Origin: Desmonostoc vinosum HA7617-LM4
GTDB taxonomy: Bacteria; Cyanobacteriota; Cyanobacteriia; Cyanobacteriales; Nostocaceae
DNA length: 64,000 nt
Assembly (NCBI GenBank): GCA_019359515.1
Contig: JAHHHC010000004.1
Span: 62,001 to 126,000, forward strand
Direction of reading: 5' to 3'
The notes under the pieces were generated by a model that worked only from the letters and a program-made list of their open reading frames with translations, was not told the origin of the DNA and made no database searches. Every line of letters begins with the position of its first letter. Positions within the stretch are counted from its first letter, which is position 1. Below are positions 50,096-59,354 of this stretch, one piece after another. The translations under genes were made by a program, and so were the position numbers.

Positions 50096-51790
50096 ATGCA
50101 AGAGTATGACGTTGTTATTATCGGTGCTGGACACAATGGACTAGTTTGTGCCGCATATTTACTAAAAGCTGGCTACAGTGTCCTGTTATTAGAAAAGCGT
50201 TCTGTTCCTGGTGGTGCAGCGACAACTGAAGAATGTTTGCCACAAGAGGCTCCTGGCTTTAAATTTAACTTGTGTGCAATTGATCATGAATTTATTCATT
50301 TAGGGCCTGTTGTTGAAGAATTAGAACTAAAAAAGTATGGTCTGGAATATCTAGAATGCGATCCAGTTGTTTTTTGTCCCCATCCTGATGGCAAGTATTT
50401 CTTAGGACATAAGTCGGTAGAAAAAACTTGTGCAGAAATCGCCCGTTATAGCCAGCGTGATGCTCAGAAATATGCAGAATATACCGACTATTGGCAGCGT
50501 GCGATCGGTGCAATGATTCCCGTTTTTAATGCACCACCAAAATCAGTTATAGACATCGTTGGTAACTACGATATCAAAAAACTCAGAGATTTATTCTCTG
50601 TAATTGGTGCGCCTTCTAAAACGCTGGATTTTATTCGCAATATGTTAACCAGCGCTGAAGATTTACTCAACGAGTGGTTTGATTCCGAGTTTCTCAAAGC
50701 ACCTTTGGCAAGATTAGCGTCAGAATTGGGTGCGCCACCATCGCAAAAAACCCTTGCTATTGGTGCAATTATGATGGCGATGCGTCATAATCCTGGTATG
50801 TCAAGACCACGTGGAGGTACTGGCGCACTAGTGCAAGCTTTGGTGAACTTAGTCACAAGCCAAGGTGGCGTCATTCTCACAGATCAACATGTAGAAAAAT
50901 TATTGATTGATGATGGTAAAGTTGTTGGTGTGCGGGTTGCTGGTGGTAAAGAATATCGCGCTAAACATGGAGTGATTTCCAACATTGATGCCCAGCGGTT
51001 GTTCTTGCAAATGACAGATAAAAGCGATATTAATGCAGTCGAACCCGATTTATGGGAAAGATTAGAACGTCGCATCGTTAACAACAACGAAACTATCCTC
51101 AAGATAGATTTGGCTTTAGATGAACCGCTACGTTTTCCCTATCATGCACACAGAGATGAGTATCTCATCGGTTCTATCTTGATAGCAGATTCTGTTTCTC
51201 ACGTTGAACAAGCTCACAGTAAATGTACATTAGGAGAGATACCCGATTCTGACCCATCAATGTATGTGGTAATGCCCAGTGCCCTCGACCCTACCTTAGC
51301 ACCTCCAGGCAAACATACCTTGTGGATTGAGTTTTTTGCCCCTTATCAAATTGCAGGTGCGGAAGGCACGGGTTTAAAAGGTACTGGTTGGACGGATGAA
51401 TTAAAAAACCAAGTTGCAGATAAAGTCATTGACAAATTGGCAAGTTATGCTCCCAATGTAAAAAACGCGACAATAGCCCGCCGTGTCGAAAGTCCCGCTG
51501 AATTAGGCGAGAGATTGGGTGCATATAAAGGAAATTACTACCATATCGACATGACTTTAGATCAGATGGTGTTTTTCCGTCCTCTACCAGAAATAGCTAA
51601 CTACAAAACCCCAATTGAAAATCTCTTCCTCACTGGTGCAGGCACACATCCAGGTGGTTCTATTTCGGGAATGCCGGGACGCAATTGTGCGCGGGTGTTT
51701 TTGCAGACTAAAAATCCCATTAGCCAGACACTCAAAGATGCGCGAGATTCGATTAAATCGACTGTAGAGTCGGTGTTTGGAATTAATTAA
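50096..51790 (+). CDS. crtO: Beta-carotene ketolase, CrtO type
   Basis: 564 residues of the phytoene-desaturase-like FAD oxidoreductase family. The FAD dinucleotide motif is VVIIGAGHNGLVCAAYLLKAG, followed by LEKRSVPGGAATTEE. It follows the cyanobacterial CrtO sequence closely as I recall it: CAIDHEFIHLGPVVEEL, NEWFDSEFLKAPLARL, RPRGGTGALVQALV, GVISNIDAQRLFLQ, RRVESPAELGERLG, and the end block FLTGAGTHPGGSISGMPGRN. CrtO adds keto groups to beta-carotene, giving echinenone or canthaxanthin, and acts at membranes. It is a single gene behind an MITE-like hairpin. The length is normal and no key motif is missing. Confidence 0.85.
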   Translation: MQEYDVVIIGAGHNGLVCAAYLLKAGYSVLLLEKRSVPGGAATTEECLPQEAPGFKFNLCAIDHEFIHLGPVVEELELKKYGLEYLECDPVVFCPHPDGKYFLGHKSVEKTCAEIARYSQRDAQKYAEYTDYWQRAIGAMIPVFNAPPKSVIDIVGNYDIKKLRDLFSVIGAPSKTLDFIRNMLTSAEDLLNEWFDSEFLKAPLARLASELGAPPSQKTLAIGAIMMAMRHNPGMSRPRGGTGALVQALVNLVTSQGGVILTDQHVEKLLIDDGKVVGVRVAGGKEYRAKHGVISNIDAQRLFLQMTDKSDINAVEPDLWERLERRIVNNNETILKIDLALDEPLRFPYHAHRDEYLIGSILIADSVSHVEQAHSKCTLGEIPDSDPSMYVVMPSALDPTLAPPGKHTLWIEFFAPYQIAGAEGTGLKGTGWTDELKNQVADKVIDKLASYAPNVKNATIARRVESPAELGERLGAYKGNYYHIDMTLDQMVFFRPLPEIANYKTPIENLFLTGAGTHPGGSISGMPGRNCARVFLQTKNPISQTLKDARDSIKSTVESVFGIN

Positions 51791-51833
51791 AGCAAGATGT
51801 ACGCCCAAAAGCGCACATCTTTCAAGCTTCCTC

Positions 51834-52040
51834 TCAGATTTTTTTGGGATCTGGGGGGATTTTGTTTTCTGTTTCAGCTTGTTTTACTGCTGCTTCCACT
51901 ATAAATGCAGCTAAGTTAGCAGTGGGTCTTCCTTCAGCATCTGCCCACCGCTCTAGCGCATAAAAGACTGCATCAGCCAAGGTTAGATTAAGTCGTTTGC
52001 TCACGGTTTCTTGTGCTTTATCGTCGATTCTATCGTACAT
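51834..52040 (-). CDS. Small ribbon-helix-helix-like protein
   Basis: 68 residues. The pattern RLNLTLADAVFYALERWADAEGRPTANLAAFIVEAAVKQA resembles a ribbon-helix-helix (CopG/Arc-like) DNA-binding fold, with a beta strand (RLNLTL), a first helix and a second helix. A basic and acidic tail ends the protein. It is divergent from the 65-residue gene at 52204, sharing a 160-base gap with it. It could be a small regulator, for instance of that gene, but no toxin is visible. The fold assignment is tentative. Confidence 0.6.
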   Translation of the reverse strand: MYDRIDDKAQETVSKRLNLTLADAVFYALERWADAEGRPTANLAAFIVEAAVKQAETENKIPPDPKKI

Positions 52041-52203
52041 TTCTGTGTCTTTAAAGTTATCATTAGTTACATATTAGTGTTTTTTTAGTAACATATTCGT
52101 GCTAAAGTATAAAAACTTTTAAAAAGTCAAAGCCAGCACTCCCAAGTTTGTCAGGCTCTGGTGTGCTGGCTTTGGCTCCAATTTGTATGGAGATAGCTAA
52201 ATT

Positions 52204-52401
52204 ATGTCGTATCGAGAACGACTCAACAATTGGGCAATTGCTCGTTTATTGCCAAACAATCAATGGCTGATTATTGCTAGATTTCGCATTCGGTCTGATG
52301 CTGATGGGCATTTTCAGTTTCTTTGCCGGACTATGCCCAATGTACAGTTTAAGGTTGTGTTTGATATGGCTGAGGATGGTGAGAATGCTAACACAATTTA
52401 G
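52204..52401 (+). CDS. Small hypothetical protein
   Basis: 65 residues starting at ATG 52204, with GGAGATAG nine bases upstream. Composition is protein-like: NNWAIARLLPNNQWLIIARFRIRSDADGHFQFLCR, followed by an acidic end. It reads as a small beta-rich domain. No family is recognised with confidence, although short proteins of this kind are frequent in Nostoc genomes. It is divergent from the ribbon-helix-helix-like gene. Confidence 0.55.
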   Translation: MSYRERLNNWAIARLLPNNQWLIIARFRIRSDADGHFQFLCRTMPNVQFKVVFDMAEDGENANTI

Positions 52402-52550
52402 ATTGCGTTTCTAGCGATCGCTTTTGTAGAGACGCCATAGCACGTCTCTACACCAAATTATCGTTAGAATAGTTGCCACTTCTCAATGATCAAGCAAGTC
52501 ATCCTTGTAACCGATGACAAATAGGACATAAAACTGTTCAAATAATAGTG

Positions 52551-53678
52551 ATGTTGCCCAATGCCGGAGTAATGACAGATCGCGTTTTAATTATTGGAGG
52601 ACGGGGGCGAATTGGTAGCAGTGTTGCTCAAGATTTGGTCTCCCACACATCAGCACACATTACGATTACTGGGCGTTCCCCAGAAACTGTAAAAGCCATT
52701 AGCTTGCCTTTAGGAGAACAAGTAAATTTTTTAGTATTAGACTTAGCGGAAGTTGACAAATTGCAAGAAGCGATCGCTAACTCTAATTTAGTTATCCATT
52801 GTGCTGGCCCATTTCACTACCGAGATACCAATGTTCTTGAAACTTGCATTGCTCAAGGCGTTAATTATCTAGATGTCAGTGACCATCGTTCTTATACTAG
52901 TAAGGCTCTCAACTATCAAGAAAAAGCCGCTGATGCTGGTGTGACAGCCATTATTAATACTGGGATTTTTCCAGGTATTTCTAATAGCATGGTACGTGAG
53001 GGTGTCGAGCAATTTGACCAACCAGAAAAAATACATTTAAGTTATTTAGTTTCTGGTTCTGGTGGTGCTGGCATCACCGTGATGCGAACAACTTTTTTAG
53101 GATTACAGCATCCTTTTGAAGCTTGGATAGATGGAAAATGGCAGCTAGTTGAGCCATATAGTGAAAGAGAAACAGTGAATTTCTCATCACCCTATGGATA
53201 TAGTGGAGTTTACTGGTTTGATATGCCGGAAACTTTTACAATGCCTCATTCTTTCCCCTCGGTTAAAACGGTGATTACCAAATTTGGATCTGTTCCCGAT
53301 TTCTATAATCACATGACTTGGATCACCGCTCATGTATTTCCTAAATGGTTGATGCAGAAGCGCAGTACTATAGAATTTCTATCTCGTGTGAGTCATTTGA
53401 TGACAGATATAACTAATAGCTTTACCGGAATTGGTGTGGCAGTCCGCTCAGAAGTTACCGGACAAAAAAATGGTGAAGCAGCTATTTTCTGTTCCGAGTT
53501 GGTGCATGAAAATACTGCGATCGCCTCTGGATGTGGCACGGGCAGTATTGCACAATTATTGCTAGAAGGTAAACTTCACAAACCAGGTGTTTTTGCCGTG
53601 GAAGAAGCCCTACCAACCAATTTATTTGAAGATACAATGCAAAGTCGAGGAATTCAAATATCTCATAGTTGGTCTTAA
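52551..53678 (+). CDS. Saccharopine dehydrogenase-like NAD(P)-binding protein
   Basis: About 375 residues from ATG 52551; GTG 52548 and ATG 52572 are alternatives. The N-terminal Rossmann domain shows RVLIIGGRGRIGSSVAQDL, then ITGRSPETV and LVIHCAGPFHYRDTNVLETC, the saccharopine dehydrogenase NADP-binding signature. The middle and end (SGSGGAGITVMRTTFLGLQHPF, GVAVRSEVTGQKNGEAAIFC, GTGSIAQLLLEGKL) match trans-acting enoyl reductase-like members rather than true lysine-pathway enzymes. It is cytosolic and has no operon partner. The substrate is unknown. Confidence 0.8.
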   Translation: MLPNAGVMTDRVLIIGGRGRIGSSVAQDLVSHTSAHITITGRSPETVKAISLPLGEQVNFLVLDLAEVDKLQEAIANSNLVIHCAGPFHYRDTNVLETCIAQGVNYLDVSDHRSYTSKALNYQEKAADAGVTAIINTGIFPGISNSMVREGVEQFDQPEKIHLSYLVSGSGGAGITVMRTTFLGLQHPFEAWIDGKWQLVEPYSERETVNFSSPYGYSGVYWFDMPETFTMPHSFPSVKTVITKFGSVPDFYNHMTWITAHVFPKWLMQKRSTIEFLSRVSHLMTDITNSFTGIGVAVRSEVTGQKNGEAAIFCSELVHENTAIASGCGTGSIAQLLLEGKLHKPGVFAVEEALPTNLFEDTMQSRGIQISHSWS

Positions 53679-53769
53679 AAAATTTGAATTGTTACAAGGT
53701 TTGTATCTGTTGCTTGATTTTAGCGAATTGGTATAAGTATGAACGCTTGTATTGAGATAACTAAAAATT

Positions 53770-53855
53770 AACAAGTTCCGTGGTTTTAAGTCCCCCGGTT
53801 CTATAATCGGCAAGTTTTGTGTTTGGGTCAAATCCCCATTACAAAACTTAATTAC
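53770..53855 (-). repeat. Dispersed ~85-bp repeat, copy 2 (inverted)
   Basis: ACAAGTTCCGTGGTTTTAAG through ATCCCCATTACAAAACTTAA is the reverse complement of the segment at 65-149, with a few substitutions and small changes. It runs directly into the inverted GCTAACGCT-rich block at 53855-53965. Confidence 0.75.
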
Positions 53856-53970
53856 GTTAGCGCAGCGGTAGCGAGTCCGCGATAGCGTTAGCGAAGCGGT
53901 AGCGAGGTACGAGCGTCAGCGTTAGCGACACAGGAGCGTCGCGTCATTACGAATTACGAATTATTTAATA
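53855..53970 (-). repeat. Composite repeat: GTTAGCG-rich block and inverted ATTCGTA array
   Basis: Reverse complement of the composite at 21258-21425: it carries AGCGACACAGGAGCGTCGCG and GTTAGCG units and ends in ATTACGAATTACGAATTATTTAAT. Together with the adjoining 85-bp repeat it fills the gap between the saccharopine-dehydrogenase-like gene and the exported protein gene. Confidence 0.75.
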
Positions 53971-54011
53971 TATCTTCAGGTAGAAGTGAGAACTTTACCT
54001 AAACAATTACG

Positions 54012-54437
54012 ATGCCTATGACCTTTAAACATTGGCAAGTGTTTACTATGCAAAAAATCTTTTTATCTTTAAAGCAAGTGCTACGTTCTAGTTTTTTAGT
54101 TATTGGCTTGCTCATGCTGATCAGCATCTCTAGTATATTCATTCTTGTTCCACAGCCTAGCTATGCCACCACACTTGAAGAATTGAAGTTAGTACCTCCA
54201 GAATACAAGCCAAATTCAGAAGAAAAAATTAATCGTGCTTACGAATATGATCCAGGTGTTGGTGTTCAAGAAGAAGAACGACAAGAAGCTTATGAACAAG
54301 CTATAAAAGATGCCGAAAACCTCAATACTATTGAGAAGGCATACAAAAGAAATTTAAAAGCTGAAAAAGCACAAAACCCTCAAGAAAGTTTTGTTGAGCA
54401 AGCCAAAGAAGTGATTGAAAATGTGACAGGCAAATAA
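54012..54437 (+). CDS. Small exported protein, charged
   Basis: 141 residues. An N-terminal signal/anchor (SSFLVIGLLMLISISSIFILV) ends at a likely cleavage site QPSYA-TT. The mature part is highly charged and helical (EELKLVPPEYKPNSEEKINRAYEYDPGVGVQEEERQEAYEQ, shown here in two parts of the mature chain: TLEELKLVPPEYK and AYEYDPGVGVQEEER). An ATG 12 codons later is an alternative start. It probably resides in the periplasm or thylakoid lumen. No family is recognised. It is a single gene after repeat DNA. Confidence 0.65.
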   Translation: MPMTFKHWQVFTMQKIFLSLKQVLRSSFLVIGLLMLISISSIFILVPQPSYATTLEELKLVPPEYKPNSEEKINRAYEYDPGVGVQEEERQEAYEQAIKDAENLNTIEKAYKRNLKAEKAQNPQESFVEQAKEVIENVTGK

Positions 54438-54665
54438 GGATTATTGGCGTTGCTGAATGATAGGATGATTGAGGTTAACGTGAAGATGCGGGGATTATGT
54501 ATTGATGCAAACTCTCAAATCATCCCGCAATTATGCAAGACCGGATTATTTTATTATAAAGTAGGCGTCTTTAGCCATAATCGTAGCTAAATTGGAATTG
54601 CGATCGCATACTTAAAAAAGTGCTGAGTATCAAATCATTTATGACTCAGCACTCACTACTCAATA

Positions 54666-55271
54666 CTAACGACACTGGCGATATTTAATGTGATAAACTA
54701 ACCCGCGATGAGCAAGGTCAAAGGAGTCAACAGTTGCCACTCCTTGACCACTGGCGGTCATTGCAGCATTCACCCGCATATTTACACTGTCACCGCAGCG
54801 CGACCAAACATCAGCCACAGTGACTAATTGATCTCTAACATTGTAGTCATTTTCGCCTCTAAATGTCCTAGAAAAAACAGGGCCACGTTGACCAGCAAAA
54901 AAGTACTCTGCTCTTAATCTTCCAGTTGTGTAGGGGGCAACATAGCCCCGATAATCAGCATCATAGAGGGAAATTTGAAAGCCTTGAGGTACTTTGATAG
55001 GAATGCTCAAGTTACAGCTTTTGCGTCTTTGTGATGATTTATTCCCCTCAGCAATAAACTGATCAAATAGGATACTCAATTCTTGACCATCGGGACTGAT
55101 ACTGACGCTAGCAGACCCATCAGGACAACCATTACCACCATATTCTGCATCTAAAATCTCAACTTTATCGTTAGCAAAAGCAGGATTAATAGATGCAGTA
55201 ATCAGTATCGTTGCTGCCAAAAAAGCTTTAGCAATGTTGATAGACTTTTTCTCAAAGTTTTGATTATTCAT
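54666..55271 (-). CDS. Exported DUF4360 protein
   Basis: 201 residues. The N-terminal signal peptide is KAFLAATILITASINPAFA. The mature domain follows the DUF4360 pattern: a Cys in GGNGCPDGSASVSISPDGQEL, then FDQFIAEGN, RKSCNLSIPIKVPQGFQIS, YFFAGQRG, WSRCGDSVNMRVNA, and a Cys near the end. Four conserved cysteines probably form two disulfides outside the cytoplasm. The family is secreted and of unknown function in bacteria and fungi. No operon. Members sometimes occur in several copies per cyanobacterial genome. Confidence 0.85.
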   Translation of the reverse strand: MNNQNFEKKSINIAKAFLAATILITASINPAFANDKVEILDAEYGGNGCPDGSASVSISPDGQELSILFDQFIAEGNKSSQRRKSCNLSIPIKVPQGFQISLYDADYRGYVAPYTTGRLRAEYFFAGQRGPVFSRTFRGENDYNVRDQLVTVADVWSRCGDSVNMRVNAAMTASGQGVATVDSFDLAHRGLVYHIKYRQCR

Positions 55272-55909
55272 TACTTACCTAACTTGAGTCTTTGGAATAG
55301 TGTTAGAACTAATATTTTGTAGGAATTGTAAATTACCAAATCAGAACGCATGAAAGTTAAGCATAGCCCACTACAGCTATCATCGACATCTTAAAGATGA
55401 GCGAAAAATAGCCTAATGTGGTATGCTAGAGTTATATCTGCATACTGAAGTTAAGCTTAACTAAAATTGAATTGCTGATAGAGCGATCTAAACAAAATTC
55501 AGTATTTTGAATCAGATAAGCGCGTAAGCTCAACGATTGTTCGATAAACGAACAATGTTTTGACACTCACCAAATTAAATATTTGGCAGTCTACAACTAG
55601 CGAAAAAATATCGCTAATTAATTCTGATTTATCAACTCTGAATTATTAGTCAAGCTTTTGATATTCAATCCTTACTCGCCTAATGACTGCAAATTTTTTC
55701 TTGTGTTCCCGTAAAAGCGATCGCTCTAGTTAACTTAGCCAAAAAGTGATTAAATTAAATGAGGCTTTAAGTAGGTTGGTGTGAATATTTATCATTAGGA
55801 TGATGTAAGAAGCAGGGGGCAAAAAGCAAGAGGAAAGAGAGTTTAAATCTATTTAATTTTTCAATACATAGTTGTGTTTTTCCACCCCGTTCTACTTAAC
55901 TCTCTTTTG
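55272..55909. other. 638-base AT-rich spacer with one hairpin
   Basis: No gene is visible. ATTGTTCG (55536-55543) and CGAACAAT (55549-55556) form an 8-bp stem with a five-base loop. It lacks a T-run, so it may be an operator rather than a terminator. The region separates the DUF4360 promoter from the 3' end of the TPR gene. Short GGGGGCAAAAAGC-like text near 55815 is not a recognised element. Confidence 0.45.
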
Positions 55910-58072
55910 TTACATACTATCTTGCATTGCTAAACTGAGTTTTTCCAGATTTTGCCCAATAGCAACAGTGCGGGAATGATTTGTACCCCAAACGCGTTCG
56001 CAAATATCCAAGGCCTGTAAATAAAGTGGTTGCGCTTCGCTGTGGCGTCCTGTGACGCGGTAGATTTCTGCTAGGTTGTTGAGACTTTCGGCAACATGGG
56101 GATGGTTGTCTCCCAACAAATGTTTATCAAGTTCTAAGGCTTTTATACACAAGGGTTCCGCCTGATCATAGCGTCCCTGTTCTCTGTACATGTAACCAAG
56201 AGCGTAGATGGTATCTGTTAATAAAGGATGCGCTTGTTGTAGGAAACGTTGCTTAATTTCCAAGGCTTTTAAAAACAATGGTTCGGCTTGGTCGTAACGT
56301 CCTTGAGCGCGATATATTAATGCTAAATTGTGAAAATCTGTAGCAACATCGAGATTATCTTCTCCTAAAAACCGCCGATCTAGTTCTATGGCTTGTAACG
56401 ATAATGGTTCAGCTTCAGTGTAGCGTTCTTGATGATAATAAAGTAATGCAAGATTATTCAAAATGATCGCCAGAGAAGGATGATTTTCGCCTAGCAGGTG
56501 TTTTCTCAGTTCTAATGACTGTAAATAGAGAGGTTCGGCTTCGGTGTAATGTCCTTGTTCATCATATAGTAGTGCCAGGTTATTGAGACTGGCGGCGACA
56601 TCAGGATGGTTGTCTCCTAGCAGACGTTTCCGCAGTTCTAAAGCTTGCAGATATAAGCGTTCGGCTTTGCTGTAGTTGCCAATGGATTTATACAGTCCTG
56701 CTAAACTGTTAAAGCTAGTAGCCAAGGAAGGATGATGATCTCCTAATATGCGTTTTCGCAGTTCTAAAGCCTGTTGATATAAAGATTCTGCTTCGCCATA
56801 ACGTCCTGTAGCGCGGTAGAGTTCTGCAAGATGGTTGAGGCTGGAAGCAACATAAGTATTTTGGTCTCCCAGTACGCGTTTTCTGATTTCTAAAGCTTGC
56901 ATTAATAGAGGTTCCGCTTCGCTGTAGCGTCCTGTAGACTCATATAGAAATGCCAAGTTGTTGAAGCTGAGTGCAACATCGGGATGGTTTTCTCCTAGTA
57001 AGTATTTTTTAATTTCTAAAGCTTGCTTAAGGAGGGGTTCGGCTTTAGCATAGTGTCCGGTTGCACGGTAAAGCAATGCTAGGCTGTTGAGGCTAAGTGC
57101 AACATCGGGATGATTTTCTCCCAGCACGTCTTTTCTAATTGCCAAAGCTTGGACTAACAGAGGTTCGGCCTCGTCGTAGCGTCCTGTGACACGGTAGAGA
57201 AATCCTAAGTTATTCAAGCTAGCGGCTAAGTCAAGCTGTAAACCTAATTGATTTTGCAGTTCTATAGCCTGACACCAATACTTAATCGCTAATTCCTGTT
57301 CTTTTTTATAATCCTGAGACTCACCTCGATCTAGTCTGCGGCGGTAAATATCACCTAATCTTGAGTATAAGGTAGCCAAGCTGGGGTCTTTTGCTCCTCG
57401 TTCTTGTTCTACTTTTTCAATAAATTTTTGTAAATCTTGAATAGGCAAGAAAAAGGGGTTATTTTCGTCGGTGTCAGTGCTGGCTAATTCTGTGTCGCTA
57501 AAAACAAAGCGTATAGATTCTAACTCTTTGCCGGCGATCGCATTTGTCTTTTTAGAAGCAAACCGAAACACACCATTGCGCCAACTCCAAAAATCAGGAG
57601 CTTTTTTAATCAAATTGACTAAAATTTGATTAGTTACCCAAAGAACGATAGCAAATGGAAATTCGCGTAATCCTTCCCTTGTCCACTGTAAGTAACCAAA
57701 AAATTTCTCTTGTTCTGATTGTTCTTGTCCTAGCCTGAGAAAATAAAGTTGCTCAGCACCCGTTACAGTAATTATGGCTGGGTGATGTTGACGAAGATAT
57801 TCTTCTTGTTGCACTAGTTGATTAATCGCAGCCTTGAGACTTGGTTCATTTCGTGCCAGAGTCACTCGATATGCACGAAAGGATAATTGTAACTCTGCTT
57901 CATACTTGGCGATAATTTCATCACGAAAGTTAGCATCATCGCAAACTGCAATTAATAAATTTAGTCCCCGCTTTTGCGCTTCAATAGAAACGATTAAATC
58001 ATCATAAGCATCTTGATTATCTCCATCATGATTTAAAAATTCTTCATTATCTGCTCCTTCTTCATGCAACAT
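55910..58072 (-). CDS. TPR protein with module N-terminal domain (partner, copy 2)
   Basis: 720 residues. Residues ~20-165 form the NTPase-fold-like domain shared with the protein at 44777-48157: LNLLIAVCDD, PAIITVTGAEQL, FPFAIVLWVTNQILVNLI, then APDFWSWRNGVFRF. No Walker A is present. From ~245 to 705 there are about eleven kinesin-light-chain-type TPRs of 42 residues (SLNNLALLYDEQGHYTEAEPLY and LQSLELRKHLLGENHP are typical halves). There is no nSTAND, membrane or WD40 part. Its start overlaps the end of the ATPase gene by 11 bases, so the two are translationally coupled. Probably a peptide- or protein-binding receptor working with that ATPase. Confidence 0.8.
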   Translation of the reverse strand: MLHEEGADNEEFLNHDGDNQDAYDDLIVSIEAQKRGLNLLIAVCDDANFRDEIIAKYEAELQLSFRAYRVTLARNEPSLKAAINQLVQQEEYLRQHHPAIITVTGAEQLYFLRLGQEQSEQEKFFGYLQWTREGLREFPFAIVLWVTNQILVNLIKKAPDFWSWRNGVFRFASKKTNAIAGKELESIRFVFSDTELASTDTDENNPFFLPIQDLQKFIEKVEQERGAKDPSLATLYSRLGDIYRRRLDRGESQDYKKEQELAIKYWCQAIELQNQLGLQLDLAASLNNLGFLYRVTGRYDEAEPLLVQALAIRKDVLGENHPDVALSLNSLALLYRATGHYAKAEPLLKQALEIKKYLLGENHPDVALSFNNLAFLYESTGRYSEAEPLLMQALEIRKRVLGDQNTYVASSLNHLAELYRATGRYGEAESLYQQALELRKRILGDHHPSLATSFNSLAGLYKSIGNYSKAERLYLQALELRKRLLGDNHPDVAASLNNLALLYDEQGHYTEAEPLYLQSLELRKHLLGENHPSLAIILNNLALLYYHQERYTEAEPLSLQAIELDRRFLGEDNLDVATDFHNLALIYRAQGRYDQAEPLFLKALEIKQRFLQQAHPLLTDTIYALGYMYREQGRYDQAEPLCIKALELDKHLLGDNHPHVAESLNNLAEIYRVTGRHSEAQPLYLQALDICERVWGTNHSRTVAIGQNLEKLSLAMQDSM

Positions 58073-59354
58073 TGATCACTCCTTGCCTTTTGAGACTTTC
58101 TATAATAATTGGATGAACATCGTACCAAGTTTCATCATTACGATATTCCAATACATATAGTCCATGCAGCAAATCTAAAAATTCTGCTTGCTTCGGATCA
58201 TGAGGTATAAATTGCTGGTAAACACTTTGCAAGATATCTAAATCGACTTTTCCTAAACGTATCGAAAAGTCATTGCGGATTTTATTGATTGCTTGTCCTA
58301 AGATTTCATCATCTATAATAATTTTTTCTGTAGGATTTCGTCGGATCATCCGCAAACAAATCCGACAACATTCCTTAGAAATCCGAATTAGTTCTCGTAA
58401 GACACCACCACTATAGATGACAATTTTATCCGCAGTCGCATCTGCTATTAGTTCACTGGCAATTCGCTTTTCTAAAACTTTACCCAGAATCTCCGTTGCT
58501 TCTAGACGAGGTTGAGCATAAGACAGTCGATTTTTACCTTTCTCGAAAATTTTCAATACAGGCATGACTACAATTTGGTCATTGGTTTCTGTAGCAATTA
58601 TAGTGCTGAGAAATGTTTCACGTAGCACAGCGATGGGTATGGTGTAGATAATCCGAAAATTAGGTTGGCAAAGAGCTTTAATGTTATCTCTGTAAATCTC
58701 ATTCACCCGGCCTAAGTCGAGTTTATCTAAATCATCAATAATTACTAAAACGTCTTGTTTAGTAGCAGCTTGAATTAAAGCAGCAATTTCGTTAATTCTG
58801 GCGACTAAATCTGAAATCTTGCGTTCAAATTCTTGCTTGATTTCATCACGGACTGTAGCATCAGCTTTTAATTTAGAGCTAATTAATTTTAAGAGGTCAA
58901 AACCAATTTCAGCTTCGGCGTGTAAATTTAGTTCTTCAGTACGAGTACGGGTAGCGAACCACTTATAAAGAGCTTCTTTAGTAGATTGAGGAATTTCCAC
59001 TCGGCGTGCTTCCGCCTCAGACATTAAATTAACTGCGATCGCAAACAATATATTAATATGATTAACCGCTGACATTTCGATTTTGTCAGCGATAGAAAAT
59101 AAAACCACAAAATACTTTTGTTGAATTTGTCGGCTAAATTCAGCTAACAAAGTTGACTTACCACATCCTCGATGTCCTGTAAAGACAATTTTGCCATCTC
59201 CATTGGGACTATCCTCAACTAATTGGTTAAGATCTGCAATCAAATCATCACCATACTCGACTCTAAATTTTGTCATTTCGTTCTGTTCCATTAAGGGGAA
59301 CAATTCGAGATTGCTGTATGCTTCTTGGAAGGAATTTAATAATTCTTGAGACAT
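58062..59354 (-). CDS. AAA/STAND-like ATPase of a two-gene module (copy 2)
   Basis: 430 residues. P-loop TGHRGCGKST (59-68), Walker B VLVIIDDLDKLD (202-213), RIIYTIPIAVL as sensor region and SGGVLRELIRISKECCRICL as helical lid. The C-terminal winged-helix-like end is LLHGLYVLEYRNDETWYDVHPII. It parallels the ATPase at 43300-44604 block by block and is equally followed by a partner gene, here overlapping by 11 bases. An amphipathic insert (~110-190) between the two Walker motifs is rich in Glu/Lys. It is cytosolic. Role as above: energy-dependent switch for the TPR partner (inference). Confidence 0.75.
   Translation of the reverse strand: MSQELLNSFQEAYSNLELFPLMEQNEMTKFRVEYGDDLIADLNQLVEDSPNGDGKIVFTGHRGCGKSTLLAEFSRQIQQKYFVVLFSIADKIEMSAVNHINILFAIAVNLMSEAEARRVEIPQSTKEALYKWFATRTRTEELNLHAEAEIGFDLLKLISSKLKADATVRDEIKQEFERKISDLVARINEIAALIQAATKQDVLVIIDDLDKLDLGRVNEIYRDNIKALCQPNFRIIYTIPIAVLRETFLSTIIATETNDQIVVMPVLKIFEKGKNRLSYAQPRLEATEILGKVLEKRIASELIADATADKIVIYSGGVLRELIRISKECCRICLRMIRRNPTEKIIIDDEILGQAINKIRNDFSIRLGKVDLDILQSVYQQFIPHDPKQAEFLDLLHGLYVLEYRNDETWYDVHPIIIESLKRQGVINVA

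Noticed and set aside
55536-55556. Hairpin ATTGTTCG/CGAACAAT as a terminator of the TPR gene or DUF4360 gene
   Set aside because: It lies some 270-370 bases from the genes, between the DUF4360 start and the TPR end, and has no T-run; kept only as a possible operator.
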